A stretch of 64,000 bases of DNA from Chiridota heheva. Its lineage: Eukaryota > Echinodermata > Holothuroidea > Apodida > Chiridotidae. The position numbers and the translations under genes were made by a program. The stretch lies in the NCBI GenBank assembly GCA_020152595.1, contig JAIGNY010000872.1, positions 457,501 to 521,500 of the forward strand, read 5' to 3'. Position 1 is the stretch's first letter, and each line of letters begins with the position of its first letter. Shown here one piece after another: positions 24,035-35,800 of this stretch. A model generated the notes under the pieces. The model had not been told where the DNA came from. It did no database searches and saw only the letters and a list, made by a program, of their open reading frames with translations.

Positions 24035-24235
24035 TAGACCTTTTCAAACTGAGTTTAGCCTAACTTCGATCAATCAATTGCTGGGGAATTTCTTCCTTTG
24101 TTTCCCAACCAATCAGGTGCAGTTTTGAGAAAATTTCAAAAGCAGCAACATGCGCTCATATTACTTCCATGTATAATGCACGTTATAACGCTCGTTTAAC
24201 AAATAATTATAACAAAATCAGCAAAGTGGTGCAAG
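24035..24235. repeat. Dispersed repeat also present at 41,050-41,870
   Basis: GACCTTTTCAAACTGAGTTT, CAATCAATTGCTGGGGAATT, then TCCCAACCAATCAGGTGCAG match, in the same order, two adjacent copies near 41 kb. No inverted ends or coding frame seen. Confidence 0.65.
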
Positions 24236-24291
24236 TTAAAAGAAGGTCAATTGAAAGGTGTAAAGCCTTGAAGATGCTCTCCTGCATTCAA

Positions 24292-24973
24292 GGATTAGTC
24301 CAGTGGTCAAGCATGTCCATCTTATATGAGTGGTCAAGCAAGTCCATCTTATATGAAAGAGGACTTCAAAAGAAACAATGTGGCAAAAAAGCATCTAAAG
24401 ATATTTAAGTTTTAAAGTTTTGTAACATTTGTGTAGAAATGACTGAAGTCAGACTAGTTGTGACATCACAGCCTCAGATTCATCAAAGTCTTTATATATT
24501 CTATCATATTTTTTCCTGTAATTTTGTGGCTTAAAAACCATTGAATATGTCAGGAAAGTAATAAAATAATATGTTGTAAGGGTAATTATAATTTATCACC
24601 TGAAATTTTGACGAAAAATAACTCAAAAGTTAAATAAATTTTCTTTCAAATACATTAACTAACAATTTGCTACGAATGTGAGAATGAGAGCACGAACCGT
24701 CCATAGTAGACTTACTACATCAGCCGTTTCTACACAGATAAGCAGGAGCTTTAAACTTGAATATCTTCTTAACAGAATAAGATGCTTTCTTCATCATTCT
24801 GTTCCCTTTAAAGGCCTCTTTGATGTAAAATGGACTTACTGGACCCCTGAACTAATCCTTTAAACTTTAATATCTCTTAACGGAATAAGAAGCTTTCTTC
24901 ACCATTTTGTTCCCTTTAAAGGACTCTTTCATAGTAAAATGGACTTGCTGGACCCCTGAAATAATCCTTTAAG
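24292..24973 (+). mobile_element. MITE-A copy with a duplicated right arm
   Basis: Left end AGGATTAGTCCAGTGGTCAA. The body has the shared CAGACTAGTTGTGACATCAC. The right arm appears twice: one ends CTGAACTAATCCTTTAA (24,863), and a second, AATATCTCTTAACGGAATAA to TGAAATAATCCTTT, ends near 24,973. Confidence 0.8.
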
Positions 24974-26773
24974 AATTGTATGTGTCTTTCTGAAGAGCGA
25001 TCACAAAAATGAAAACTTCTAGTTGTCACAATCTCATTAAACCTTAGAACTGTAAATAAAAAACAAATCGAACACTATTTCTTAAGAGCAGGGTTACATT
25101 TCTTACATGAAAGTCTGGAATTCCAGAATATAAAGTTCTTCACACTACCCTTGAAACCCACCACATTTACACCATACATCACTAGATTAACTAATTACTA
25201 CTTCACTTCAATTTTCATTTGATGAAGACATCATTAATACAAATTCACCCAAGGCATAATATGAGGAGGTATTCATTTGTACATCGTTCAGTTGACATCT
25301 GGAATAGCTAACTATCTTCAGGAGTGCCATACACGACTGTAACTACATTTGAATCAGAACTTGGTAAAAATTGCAAGAATCAGCCTGTATACTACGCCTA
25401 CAGAGATTTACTTTAAATTTTACCCATCCAGACATCATTATAATGTCTGTCATAACATAAGCTTTGTGCTGACAGTTGAGGAAGTATCATTTCTGACAGA
25501 TCTACTTGGTACATTCTGACAGATCTACTTGATACATTGGCAATTACTTGTACAAAACATTACTGTCCAAACTGCAAAATGTGAGTTGGGCAATTTATGC
25601 ACAATTAATTCCTCTGAGGATATCAACACATCTTGCTCAAATAATTATCACTATCCTTAGTCTCACTTCTATTATCTATTGTTCCCAAATAAGAACTTAA
25701 CCAGAACAAATATTTGGTTATAAATGCATAATTACATCATTCTTTTGAAATTTCTCTTAGGTGCATTTTACTCCAATTGCTTTAAATGCATTTAATCGAT
25801 TGTGAAAGAAAAAAAATATATATATCTTTTCTTGTCTAGAGATAAATATTAAGAAAGTATTATAAGTTTCTAATAGATGTATGTATGTATGATAAGATGA
25901 TTTCTCACTATATTGCTTTTATATTTTTATTTGATGGCCTAATTTCCATGATGGGTCCAAGCTTACCATGTCCACATTTAGTCAGATCATTCTTATCTTA
26001 CCTCTCTTCATAATAATTGTTATCACACTAATATTACAAAGATATCAAACAAGCATAGTCATCCTTGATGTTTATAAACCAAATTACTGCTGGAAAATAC
26101 GAAATGACTCTCATAATTTGTCTCTCACATGTTATAACATTTTTTGGCCATGTGACCCTATCACATTCTTTGTTCATGTCCATTGTTTTTGTTTTGCCAG
26201 CAGGAACTGCTGCATTGAGCTATGTCTAAGACCAACACTATTCTGTATTCAGGTAGCAATGACAGGGCAGGGGAATATCAGCCAGCCCTACAGGGGCCCC
26301 AGAGGCAAGAATCAAGAGCCAGAATATCAGAAACAATGCTTCCTACCGATGTGGTTCCGTTGAGGTGGAACAATTATGTCCATCTCTGAGATCATTGAAA
26401 TAAATAACCTATTCCATATACTGAACACTACCATGGCCAAAATGGTTGGGACAAAATCAGAAAATAATTGTTCAAAAATGGCATCCCCTCCTCCCCCCCC
26501 TCCCTTTCTCCTTCTTCTTACTTTTTTAATTTGTGCAGTTTAAAAACAAAATGGCAAAAGCCAATCTCAACATTGGACAAGGAATTGTCCCAACAAGTTT
26601 TGGCCACAACTGTCTAAGAGGCTGTACTGAGAGTATAAACACATCCTTTCTTTTAAATCCTCTTCTGTGTTGTATTATATACATATAAACTGACTGAGGT
26701 TACTATGACAACAGCATTAAGACCAGCACCAATCAGCCTCTCCCTTATTGGAATGGTTGTTTGGTTTTCATTT
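24974..26773 (-). other. Huntingtin 3' flank, including the probable 3' UTR
   Basis: Downstream of the huntingtin stop on the minus strand. An AATAAA (plus-strand TTTATT at 25,926-25,931) could be the poly(A) signal, giving a 3' UTR of about 850 nt, but this is a guess. The plus-strand frame 25,968-26,363 lies antisense here and has no sign of being a gene. Confidence 0.4.
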
Positions 26774-26869
26774 TCATAAGTTATTCATCAAAGCTCTGTA
26801 AGCTGCTTCCGTATTGGCTACCGCCTGAAACGTTGAAATAAATGCCCTTCGTGATGTGCTTTCTTTGAT
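26774..26869 (-). CDS. HTT: HTT last coding exon with stop codon
   Basis: Acceptor TTTTTGTACAG before ATC AAA GAA. Codes for [20 protein letters not shown] and then [11 protein letters not shown], then TGA. It aligns with the end of vertebrate huntingtin (DRRAFQSVLEVVA...YHRLLTCL) at similar length. It lies 8 kb from the previous exon because a LINE sits in the intron. Confidence 0.88.
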   Translation of the reverse strand: MKESTSRRAFISTFQAVANTEAAYRALMNNL

Positions 26870-29800
26870 CTGTACAAAAATGGAGGTACAATATTAACGA
26901 CTGCACTCAAGTAACAAAGAAAAATAATGGCCAATTACAATTTACAGATAGATATTAAAAGGCTAAAATTGTACTGTGCATTATAAATGATCCATATGTA
27001 ATATTACTCACCAAGCTTAAAGGAGACTGACATAAGGAGACTGACATAACCCTTATTTCATTTGAGAATTTAAAAAAAAAAAAAAAAACTACTGAAAACA
27101 TCAAGTTTAAAGCTTATTTCTATCTCAGGATATTCAGATTCAAAGTTGACACATGGAAGCTGCCATTTTGCAAAATTGCATACAAAAATCTTGTCAAACA
27201 TTACTTTATTTATCCAACACAGCAATGGTAAATTGTTTCAAAATTTATTTCTTGTTTTGTAATATATAAACACAGAAATTTTCTATAGAAAAAGAAATTG
27301 TTTTAAAATGTTGTGACAATGTTTGTTTTAAAATTTGTTTGTATGAGTCAATGGCTTAATGGCACCACAACAACTAAGGTCAAACGCCTCCTTTAAGCTT
27401 GTTTGTTTGTTTGATGAGAGGTCAGATCATTCTAGAGGTAGATCATTATAGAGGTAAAGTGAAGGAAACAGGGGAGAATGAGAGAAATTTAGAGACAAAA
27501 GGTCAGAAAGCTGTGATTGTGAGGGAGGTGCATGGTTGAAACAAAACAAAGTAGAGAGGGGTGGAAGAGAGAATTAAATATGGTTGTAGAGGGAGGCATG
27601 ATGAAGGAAGGAGATAATTTTATCCAGAGGATTTTTCTGGAAGAACTCAGCAATTGAGTTGTAGGGGCGAGGAAGCTCTGGGAAGGTTATACAGGGGGCA
27701 AGCAAGGAGAACGTGATGGATTGTGAGGGTGCAATGGCAATTGTTGCAGAGGGGTTGGGAGAAGTCAATAAAGATGTTTGTAAAGCTTCCTAAGCTGCCT
27801 AGAGAGACGGTTCACACGAACTAACAATGGGATTCGGACAAGTGCTTTATCTATCCATGGTCAGAAAGTTCAAACATTTGATGTAGGTAAGTTTAAGAAG
27901 CTAAATCAACCCCAACTTAAAGGAAAATTCCTGTGAATTTTCATTTTCATATATATAATAAAGGATTATGTAAGAAACAATTTGGTGTAAAAATCATGGT
28001 GATATATTTTTCTATTGGGAGTTATTGCATTTTAAAGATTGTGTGAGTGTGTTGAAAGATGACCTCACAATGTACTGTGTGATGTCATAAAGGCAAATCC
28101 AAGACAATCTTTATGTTTTTCTCTGAAAATTAATTTACTGGAAGCACTTTTCTGTTTATTTATTGAGATGGGGTAAAACATACACTTTATAAGAACATGT
28201 TTTGCTCATGAACCTTTCTCTTATGTTTGTTTGTTTGTTTGATGAGAGTTTAACTGCACCACAACAGCAAGGGTCAAATTGTGCCTGAGAGGTTAGATCA
28301 TTCCAGAGGTAGGAAGGAGAGTAAACAGGGAAAGGTTGAGGGAAACATGAGAACTAAAAGCCAGAAAGCTGGGATCGAGAGAGGTGTATGGGTGGAAAAA
28401 TAATGTAGAGAGAGAAGGGGTGGGGAAGGAGGACTAAATACGGTTGTAGAGGGAAGCATGATGAAGGAAGGAGATAATTTTAGCCGGAGGTTTTTTTGGG
28501 GGAAGAGCTCGGCTACTGAGTAGTGGGCAGTGAGGGAAGCTCTGGGAATGTTGTACAGGGGGCAAGCAAGGAGAATGTAATGGACTGTGAGGGTGCAATG
28601 GCAATAATTGTAGAGGGGTGGGGGAGTCAGTAAGGAGGTAAGAGTGAGTGAGGTGGGTGTGACCTATTCTAAGGTGGATAATGTGGACGTTGTCGACACG
28701 GGATAGGTTGTGAGTAGTGGGTTTGATCGGAATGCCTTTCTCTTAAAATAATTTGCACAAGTGCGTTGTTATGTGTGTGCTATTACTCATCTCAATAGAT
28801 AAACACAAAATGTTTCCTGTATTTAAGGAAGAGGCAATTCATTTTGAAAGAAATACAAAAATTGTCATGGATCTGCCCTTATGACATCACACTGTACACT
28901 GCGAGGTCACTTTTTGATGCACTCACACAATCTAAACGGAAAAAAATATCAACATGATTGTTGCACAAAATTGTTTTTTTCATAGTCTATGATATATCAA
29001 AATCTACAGGAATATTCCTTTTAACACTTAACTATTATACTTGCTTTAAACTATTTGAACACACTTTGTTTTTAACATAAAATCAATCATTGGGGAAAAT
29101 CTTTGGATATGTAACTTGCTGCAACATAACCTGCGCGTAGACTGTCTTGTCTTTGGAGAATTTAAAACTGTTTTTGTTGCATCAGTCTTGCAGCCGATTG
29201 AGGCTAAGTTGGAGCCTATTTTCGAAAGAGTAAAGCTAGGAGAGGAGTAGAAGATGGTGAAGTCATCCAAGTAGAGGGCATGTTTTATGTTGAGGCCAAG
29301 GTTGTCTGTGATGTTGTTAATGCTCAGGTTGAAGAGAGTGGGGGAGAGGACGCCCTCTTCTTGGGGGTACGGGTTGGAGAGGGTGTGGCCAATATGAATT
29401 TGGAACTGCCTGGGTGAGAGGAAGTTTTGAATAAAGATGGGGAGGTGGCCTCTGAGGCCGATGGTGTGAAGCTTGCGGGTAATGCTGTATTTCCAAGTAG
29501 TGTTGAAAGCTTTCTCGAGGTCAAAAAAGATAGCAATGAGGTGTTCCTTTTTTTTTGCATAGGATTCCTGGATAGCGGTGTCGAGCGTAATTAACTGGTC
29601 CAGAATATCGCGATGTTTCCGGAAGCAAGGCACCAGTTTAGTATCTGGTTAATGATCCTTTCCATAATTTTACAGAGACAGCAGGTGAGGGCGATGGGGC
29701 GGTAGCTGTAGGGGTTGGTACTGTCCTTCCCCGGTTTGGCTAAGGGGGTGATGATAGCTGTCCTCCAGATAGAGGGGAAAGGAGTGTGAGGACCAAATGT

Positions 29801-32800
29801 GGTTGAGGATGGTGAGGAGCGTAGCAGTGACCTTGTTGGGGAGGTGTTTCAGGACTGGTAGGGAATGTTATCTGGGCCCTTGGAGGTGCAGCAAGCATCA
29901 TGGATGGCTTGCTTATATTCAGATAGGGTGAGAGGTGTGGTGTAGCTCTCCATGTTGTTAGAGGGAAAGGTAATACTACAGATTTCATCCTAAGCTTTTT
30001 TGCTTTGAAAGCATTGGGGTAGTTGGCTGACGACGAGATTTTGCTGAAAGAGGAGGCGAGGCATTTAGTGATATCCTTTTTCCCGGTAAGCAGATTACCA
30101 TTACAGGAGAGATGGGAGACTTTTCCATCCTGCCGTGGAAGCTGTTAACCATACTCCAAAATCTTCTCAGTGGGGGTGTTGGTTGTGAGAGAATAGATGA
30201 AGTTGTTCCAAGTCTTGATTTTACTGTCTTTGATAGTGCGCCTGGCTTTGGCATGGATGATGCGAAAGAGGTTGAGGGTGGTCGGGTTTGTTTTGAAGTT
30301 TCTGAGGGCTTTTTTCCTGTACTTGATGGTGGTTTTGCAGTCAGCAGAGAATCAGAGGTTAAGGGAGGGGGTGATTAGGGGTTTGGAAGTTTTGGGAATG
30401 GAGCTGATGGCAATGTTGATAAGGATATTACTGAAGTTTTACATGGGATCCTCACCCTTGAGGAGATGGGGGGAGAGGTAAGAATTGCAGCAGGTTTGGA
30501 AAAGAGGCCAGTTGGCTTTCTTAAGGTTCCAATTGGATGTGTGGTCTGTGGGGGTTTGAAGGTCGTGGTGAACTAGGAGAGGGTAATGGTCACTACCACA
30601 GAGGTCAGCAGTGACCTTCCAGCTAAAATCAAGGAGATTGGGGGAACAGATAGACAGGTCAATACAAGTGAGGGAGCTTGTGGAAGGGTGAAGGTAGGTC
30701 GGGGAGTTATTGTTGAGCAAGGAGAGGCTGTGCTGTCGAAGAGTGTTTTCGACGAGCTTGCCTCTGGGGGTGGTGGTATTGGAGCCCCACAGGGGTTGTG
30801 GACATTGAAGTCACCAAGAAGGATGAAGGGGGAGGGGAGCTGAGAGATGAGGTTGATAAGGCTGGTTGGCTGAACATTGGCATTGGAGGCGAGATAGATA
30901 TTGCAAAGAGTTAAGGTTTTGTTTGTTGTTTGTTTGTTTGATGAGGTCTTAACGGCACCACGACAACGAAGGTCAAATTGTGCCTGAGAGGTCAGATCAT
31001 TTTAGAGGTAGTAAAGAAAGAGACCAGGGGGAGAATGAGAGAAATTCAAGAACAAAAGCCAGAAAGCTGTGATCGAGAGAGGAGGTGCATGGGTAAAACA
31101 AAAACAAAGTAGAGAGAGGGTGGAAGAGGAGAATTAAATATGGTTGTAGAGGGATGCATGCTGAAGGAAGGAGACTATTTTATCTGGAGGATTTTTTTGG
31201 AAGAACTCAGCAATTGAGTTGTGGGGAGCGAGGAAGCTCTGGGAAGGTTGTACAGGGGCAAGCAAGGAGAACGTGTTGGATTGTGAGGATGCAGTGGCAA
31301 TTGTTACAGAGGGGTTGGGGGAACCAATAAGGAGGTGGGAGTGGAGTGAGGTGGGTGTGACCAATTCTAAGACGGGTAATATGAAGCGTTGTCGATACGA
31401 GAAAGGTTGTTGATGGTGGATTTGATCGATTGTGGGCTGGATAACATGGAGTTTGTTATCAATTTGAAAGTTCCATAAGGTTTGCCAGCGGTCACGAACA
31501 AGAGAAGCGATAAGCGGTTTGATGTCAGAGAGGGTTTTGGGAAAAGGGGAAGGGAGGAGGTTAAGGGCAAGCTTAGCGGCTGTATCAGCCCTGTCATTGC
31601 CAGGGATGCCAACATGGCTGGGTATCCAGAAGAAAAGAACACTTTTCCTGCAGAGGGTGGGAGAAAGAGTTTCGGAGGAGGAGGTGGCAGGTGAGGTTAT
31701 CCTATTTAAGATTGAGTAATGAAGTAAGAACAGCCTTTGAGTCAGAGAAAATGGCAAAGTGACTAAGAGGAGAGTACTCGATAAAGTTGAGGGCGAGGAG
31801 AATGGCCTTAGCCTCGGCTGAAAAGATGGATAAGTGGTCAGGAAGTCTGCTACTGAGGGTGATGTCTTGGATGATGGCAGCAGCAGCTGTCTTGTTGCCT
31901 TCCTTGGAGCCATCAGTATAGATGGAGGTGTAATTTGAGAGTTGGTCTTTGATTTGGTTGTGGAGATTGATGAAGAGGTTAGGGTGAGTTTGAGTTTTGT
32001 TATAAGTGGAGAGGTCTAGGAGAGGACAGAAGAAAGGGGGTGGCCCAAGGCGGAAAAGTGGGCCAGGAGTAGGTGCCGAGAGTGGCGGGGTTGATGCCAA
32101 GTTGAAAGAGGTCTGATTTAATGCGTAAGCTGAAGGGAGGCGATAGGGTTTTAGTCCTATCAAAGAGGGAGGAGAAATTGGGGTACCTAATGAGGTTGTA
32201 AACAGGGTTCTGGGTGTTGGTGAGGACTCTAAAAGCATAGGAGAGGCTAAGCTTTTTACATCTAAGTAGAAAGGGGGTTCGTTGGCTTCAACATGAAGGC
32301 TAGTGATTGGGGAGGTCCTGTAGGCTCCTATACAAAGCCTGAGGGCTTCATTTTGGATGGTGTTAATGTGGTTGAGGTATGAGTTGTGAGCGACACAGTA
32401 AACAATATTGCCATAGTCAAGCTTGGCACGAATGGTGAGCCTAAAAATTTTGAGGAGAGCATAGCGGTTCGCTCCCCAAGTAGTGTTGGAGAGCAGTCGG
32501 AGGAGGTTGAGGGAGCTATGCATTTTAGTTTCAGGTTGGTGATGTGTGGCTTGTAGGTGAGCTTGGGGTCTAGAGTTAGACCAAGGAACTTTGTGTTTTC
32601 AACTTTAGGGATGTGATTCCCATTGAGCACAAAGTTCGGGTTGGGGTGAAGGTTTTGTGGAGGGAGATAGAGATACAGATAGCCTGAAGGTCAGTGTTCA
32701 CATGAACAGGGCTGTGTGGGATATCCTATCTAACCAGAATGAAGACGCACCCACAGGCCCTGTGGGCATCCTTTTGATGTTTATGTTAGCAAGAGAAGTT

Positions 32801-35800
32801 ATTGAGGGAATAATGGTCAGTAATTTTCAAGGTTTCTTGTAGCCAGAAGACGACCGGATTGACGGTGGTGGCCAGAAGGTCTATTTCTTCCGAGTTGGCC
32901 TTGAGGCTCCTGATGTTCTATTGTATGTTGTGAGTGTAATTGTACTTGTTTCAGTTGTGTGCCATAAGGAGGCGGGGAGTTATCTGGAGGAAGATCTGTT
33001 GTGTCTGGGGTGGCTTTTTTTTTCTTTGGATCTGTACCAATTTCTTTGGGAGCAGTTGTTTTTGAAAATTGGACGAAAAGTATGTTCGGTGGGTTTGGTA
33101 ATTCAACAATCCATGTTCTCTTCAGTGTCCTACATGTGGGTTTGGATGGTGGGCTGTTTGCTGGCTTGTTTGTACCTGATGTTTGTTGGCCAGGTTGGCT
33201 TGAGTTTGATGGTAATTGAGGCATTGGGGTAGGGGACGGGGGGTCTTAGAAAGGAAGGAAGCTTGGGGAGAGAGGTGGTGGTGGAGGTGGTTTGTATAAT
33301 GGGTGTGGTTGGGTTGTTGGCAAAGGCGATGAGCTTAGGACTAGATAAGAAGAGCCAGGTGAGGTCGGTTTGGGCATGTGAGTTAGTTTTAGTTGGAGGG
33401 GGGGGGGGTGTATTGGTGTTTGAAGAGACTGTGCTCGAGTAGGAAGGTTCGGAGTGTAGGGAAGCAAGGAATTGCTTCCCGGCCTCCGGGTAAGTGGTGC
33501 TGGGATTAAAAGTTTTCACTTTAGTTATCTGTTTTTCCTGAAGCCAGGTGGGGCAGTCTTTTGAGAAGGAGGGATGGTTGGCCGGGTGAGTACTGTCGCA
33601 ATTGGTGCAGTGTGGGGTGTTGGTACAAGAGGTGCTGTCATGGTCCGAGGCTCCACAGTTGCCACAGCACGCTTGGCTGCGGCAGGAGTTTTTTCCATGG
33701 TCATACCTCTAGCAATTATGACATCTGAGAGGGTTGGTAATGTAGGGGGCAATTGGGATTTTCATATAGCCGGCAGTGATGTAGGAGGGGAGAGTTGGTG
33801 TGGCAAAAGTCAGGAAGGTGGTATTGGTGGGAGTTTCGGCACTGTTTCTCTTGAAGACGAGACGACGGGCCTTAGTGACGGTGGCTGGCAAGTTCCTCAA
33901 CAAGGTCTTCATTGGTCAAGCAGGCAAGGTCCCTAGTTCTGGTGACGACTTTTTGTTGGAGTTCAGGGAATGGTGGGGAGTGACTGTTATGTCGATACCA
34001 TTATTAGCTCGAGTTTTGGTGGTGAGGAGAATGGTACACCGGATCTGAGGGTAGAAACCTTGGGGAGGGTACCAACAAGGCCGTGGAGTGCCTTGTAGAT
34101 GAGGAAGGGGGAACTCTTTTAAAACTGTCTGGTTCGTTGGTGGCCTGAATGATTAAAATTTGGGGGACTGGGGTTGAGGAATGGTCAATGGAGGTAGCAG
34201 GTAGGTCACGGGGAGGGGAGAGACAGTCAAGGTCAAAGCAGAAGCGTTTGGTCATGTTGGAAAAAATACCAAGAGCCGGGAGACCTGAGGCAACTAGAAA
34301 AAATACAGTCGCGGAACTACTATACGAGAACCACTGTAAAAGTACCAAAAAAGGTGTGTAGGCCTGGTCACAACGGGAGGGAAAAAATCCAAAAGGAACG
34401 ATCTTACCGAAAATAGTTACCCATCCACAAAGAAAAATCCCGGGAAACAAAAAAGGTGCAAAAGTTTAGGTGGAAAAGTGTGTAGTAGAGTATAATCAGA
34501 ATGGAACGTTTGAGAGAACAGATTAGAAATCACGTTGCTCTCAACATGTCGTACGGGTTAAATTTTTGCCAATGAATATCAGAATGTTTTTTCCTGCCAA
34601 ATTTGAGATGTGGATATTCAAAACCCCTTGGCTATATTCCACTGCTCCCATTGACTGGTAGAGGTTATAATATGTTAATATATGGAAATTCATAGGTTTT
34701 CTTGTTGTTGTATCACAAAATTTCTAGAAAATTTGCATAATTTATTTTAATAAGGCCTGAAAATGCTGTAAAATGGTCAATTGTTAATTGGTTGTTATGA
34801 TTTGTACACAGACAAACAAACTTATACTCCAATCTTTTAAACCAAGATTTCTTTTTTTTAAACCTTACCTGATTGTGAAAAAAGTCTGTGGCAAATAATA
34901 TAAATAGCTCCCTGTCAAGATTTTCCAATTTACCGATCCGGCTTAGAACTAGTGGAAGGCTGACGGGAAACTTGGGTTAAGGAAAACTTGAATATAATTA
35001 GAACTCTGTAACTTGAAATGAAACAAGAAATAACTTGACAAGCAACACAGGTGGTTGATGAAAAGACAGCAATATACAATGTAAACACAATGTAGGCCGA
35101 CTGGTTTAATAGCCCAATTGGTAGAGCACTCGATTTCCAGCCACAAGGTCGTGGCTTCAATCCCCGGTCAAGTCAAACCAAAGACTTTATAAATGGGACC
35201 TTGCCTGTTTCCTTGCTCAGCATATGATATTGGAACAAGGTAATAGGTTTGTGCGCCTTCATTGGCTGACACCTCTAAAAGTTTCTGTAGTAAAGCAAGT
35301 TTGGCAGCGGAATTATAATTGCATGGAAAAGCGCTATATAATTAATTAATTACAAAAATTCAAATTGTTTTATAATTCCATAAATGTTTTTTTTTTAGTT
35401 TCAGCCATTAATTCATCTCTTGCATAAAAATGTTGAGCAGGGGTCTGTGACGAAGTTAAAACTATTCTGAACTAAAGAGTATGTGTATAGGAAATTACTG
35501 GTTATGGAATTGTAAAAAAAAAAAAAAGAGCGCACAGCAAAATACACATTATTTAGTTCGTTTTCGATTACTGAAAATGTATGTCTGCTTCTCACATTGT
35601 CAATAACGTAATTAGTGTACAGTGGGGGTTACATCAAATGTACCCAGCTGAGTGCGAGTGACGTCACATGCACTATACTCTATTGTGACAGAGATTAAAA
35701 AGATTGGAATAACTTAATACAATGGAAGCTTATTAAATTGATGACATCATGAATTTGTTGGAATAAGTATGCCTGAATATTCAAAAAGATGTTGAATGCT

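Noticed and set aside
25968-26363. 131-codon plus-strand frame starting with a hydrophobic segment
   Set aside because: Antisense to the huntingtin 3' end, with no homology recognised and no splice or promoter context. The hydrophobic look comes from T-rich DNA.
30112-33936. Plus-strand open frames across the LINE
   Set aside because: Shadows of the minus-strand LINE; none carries a recognisable domain.
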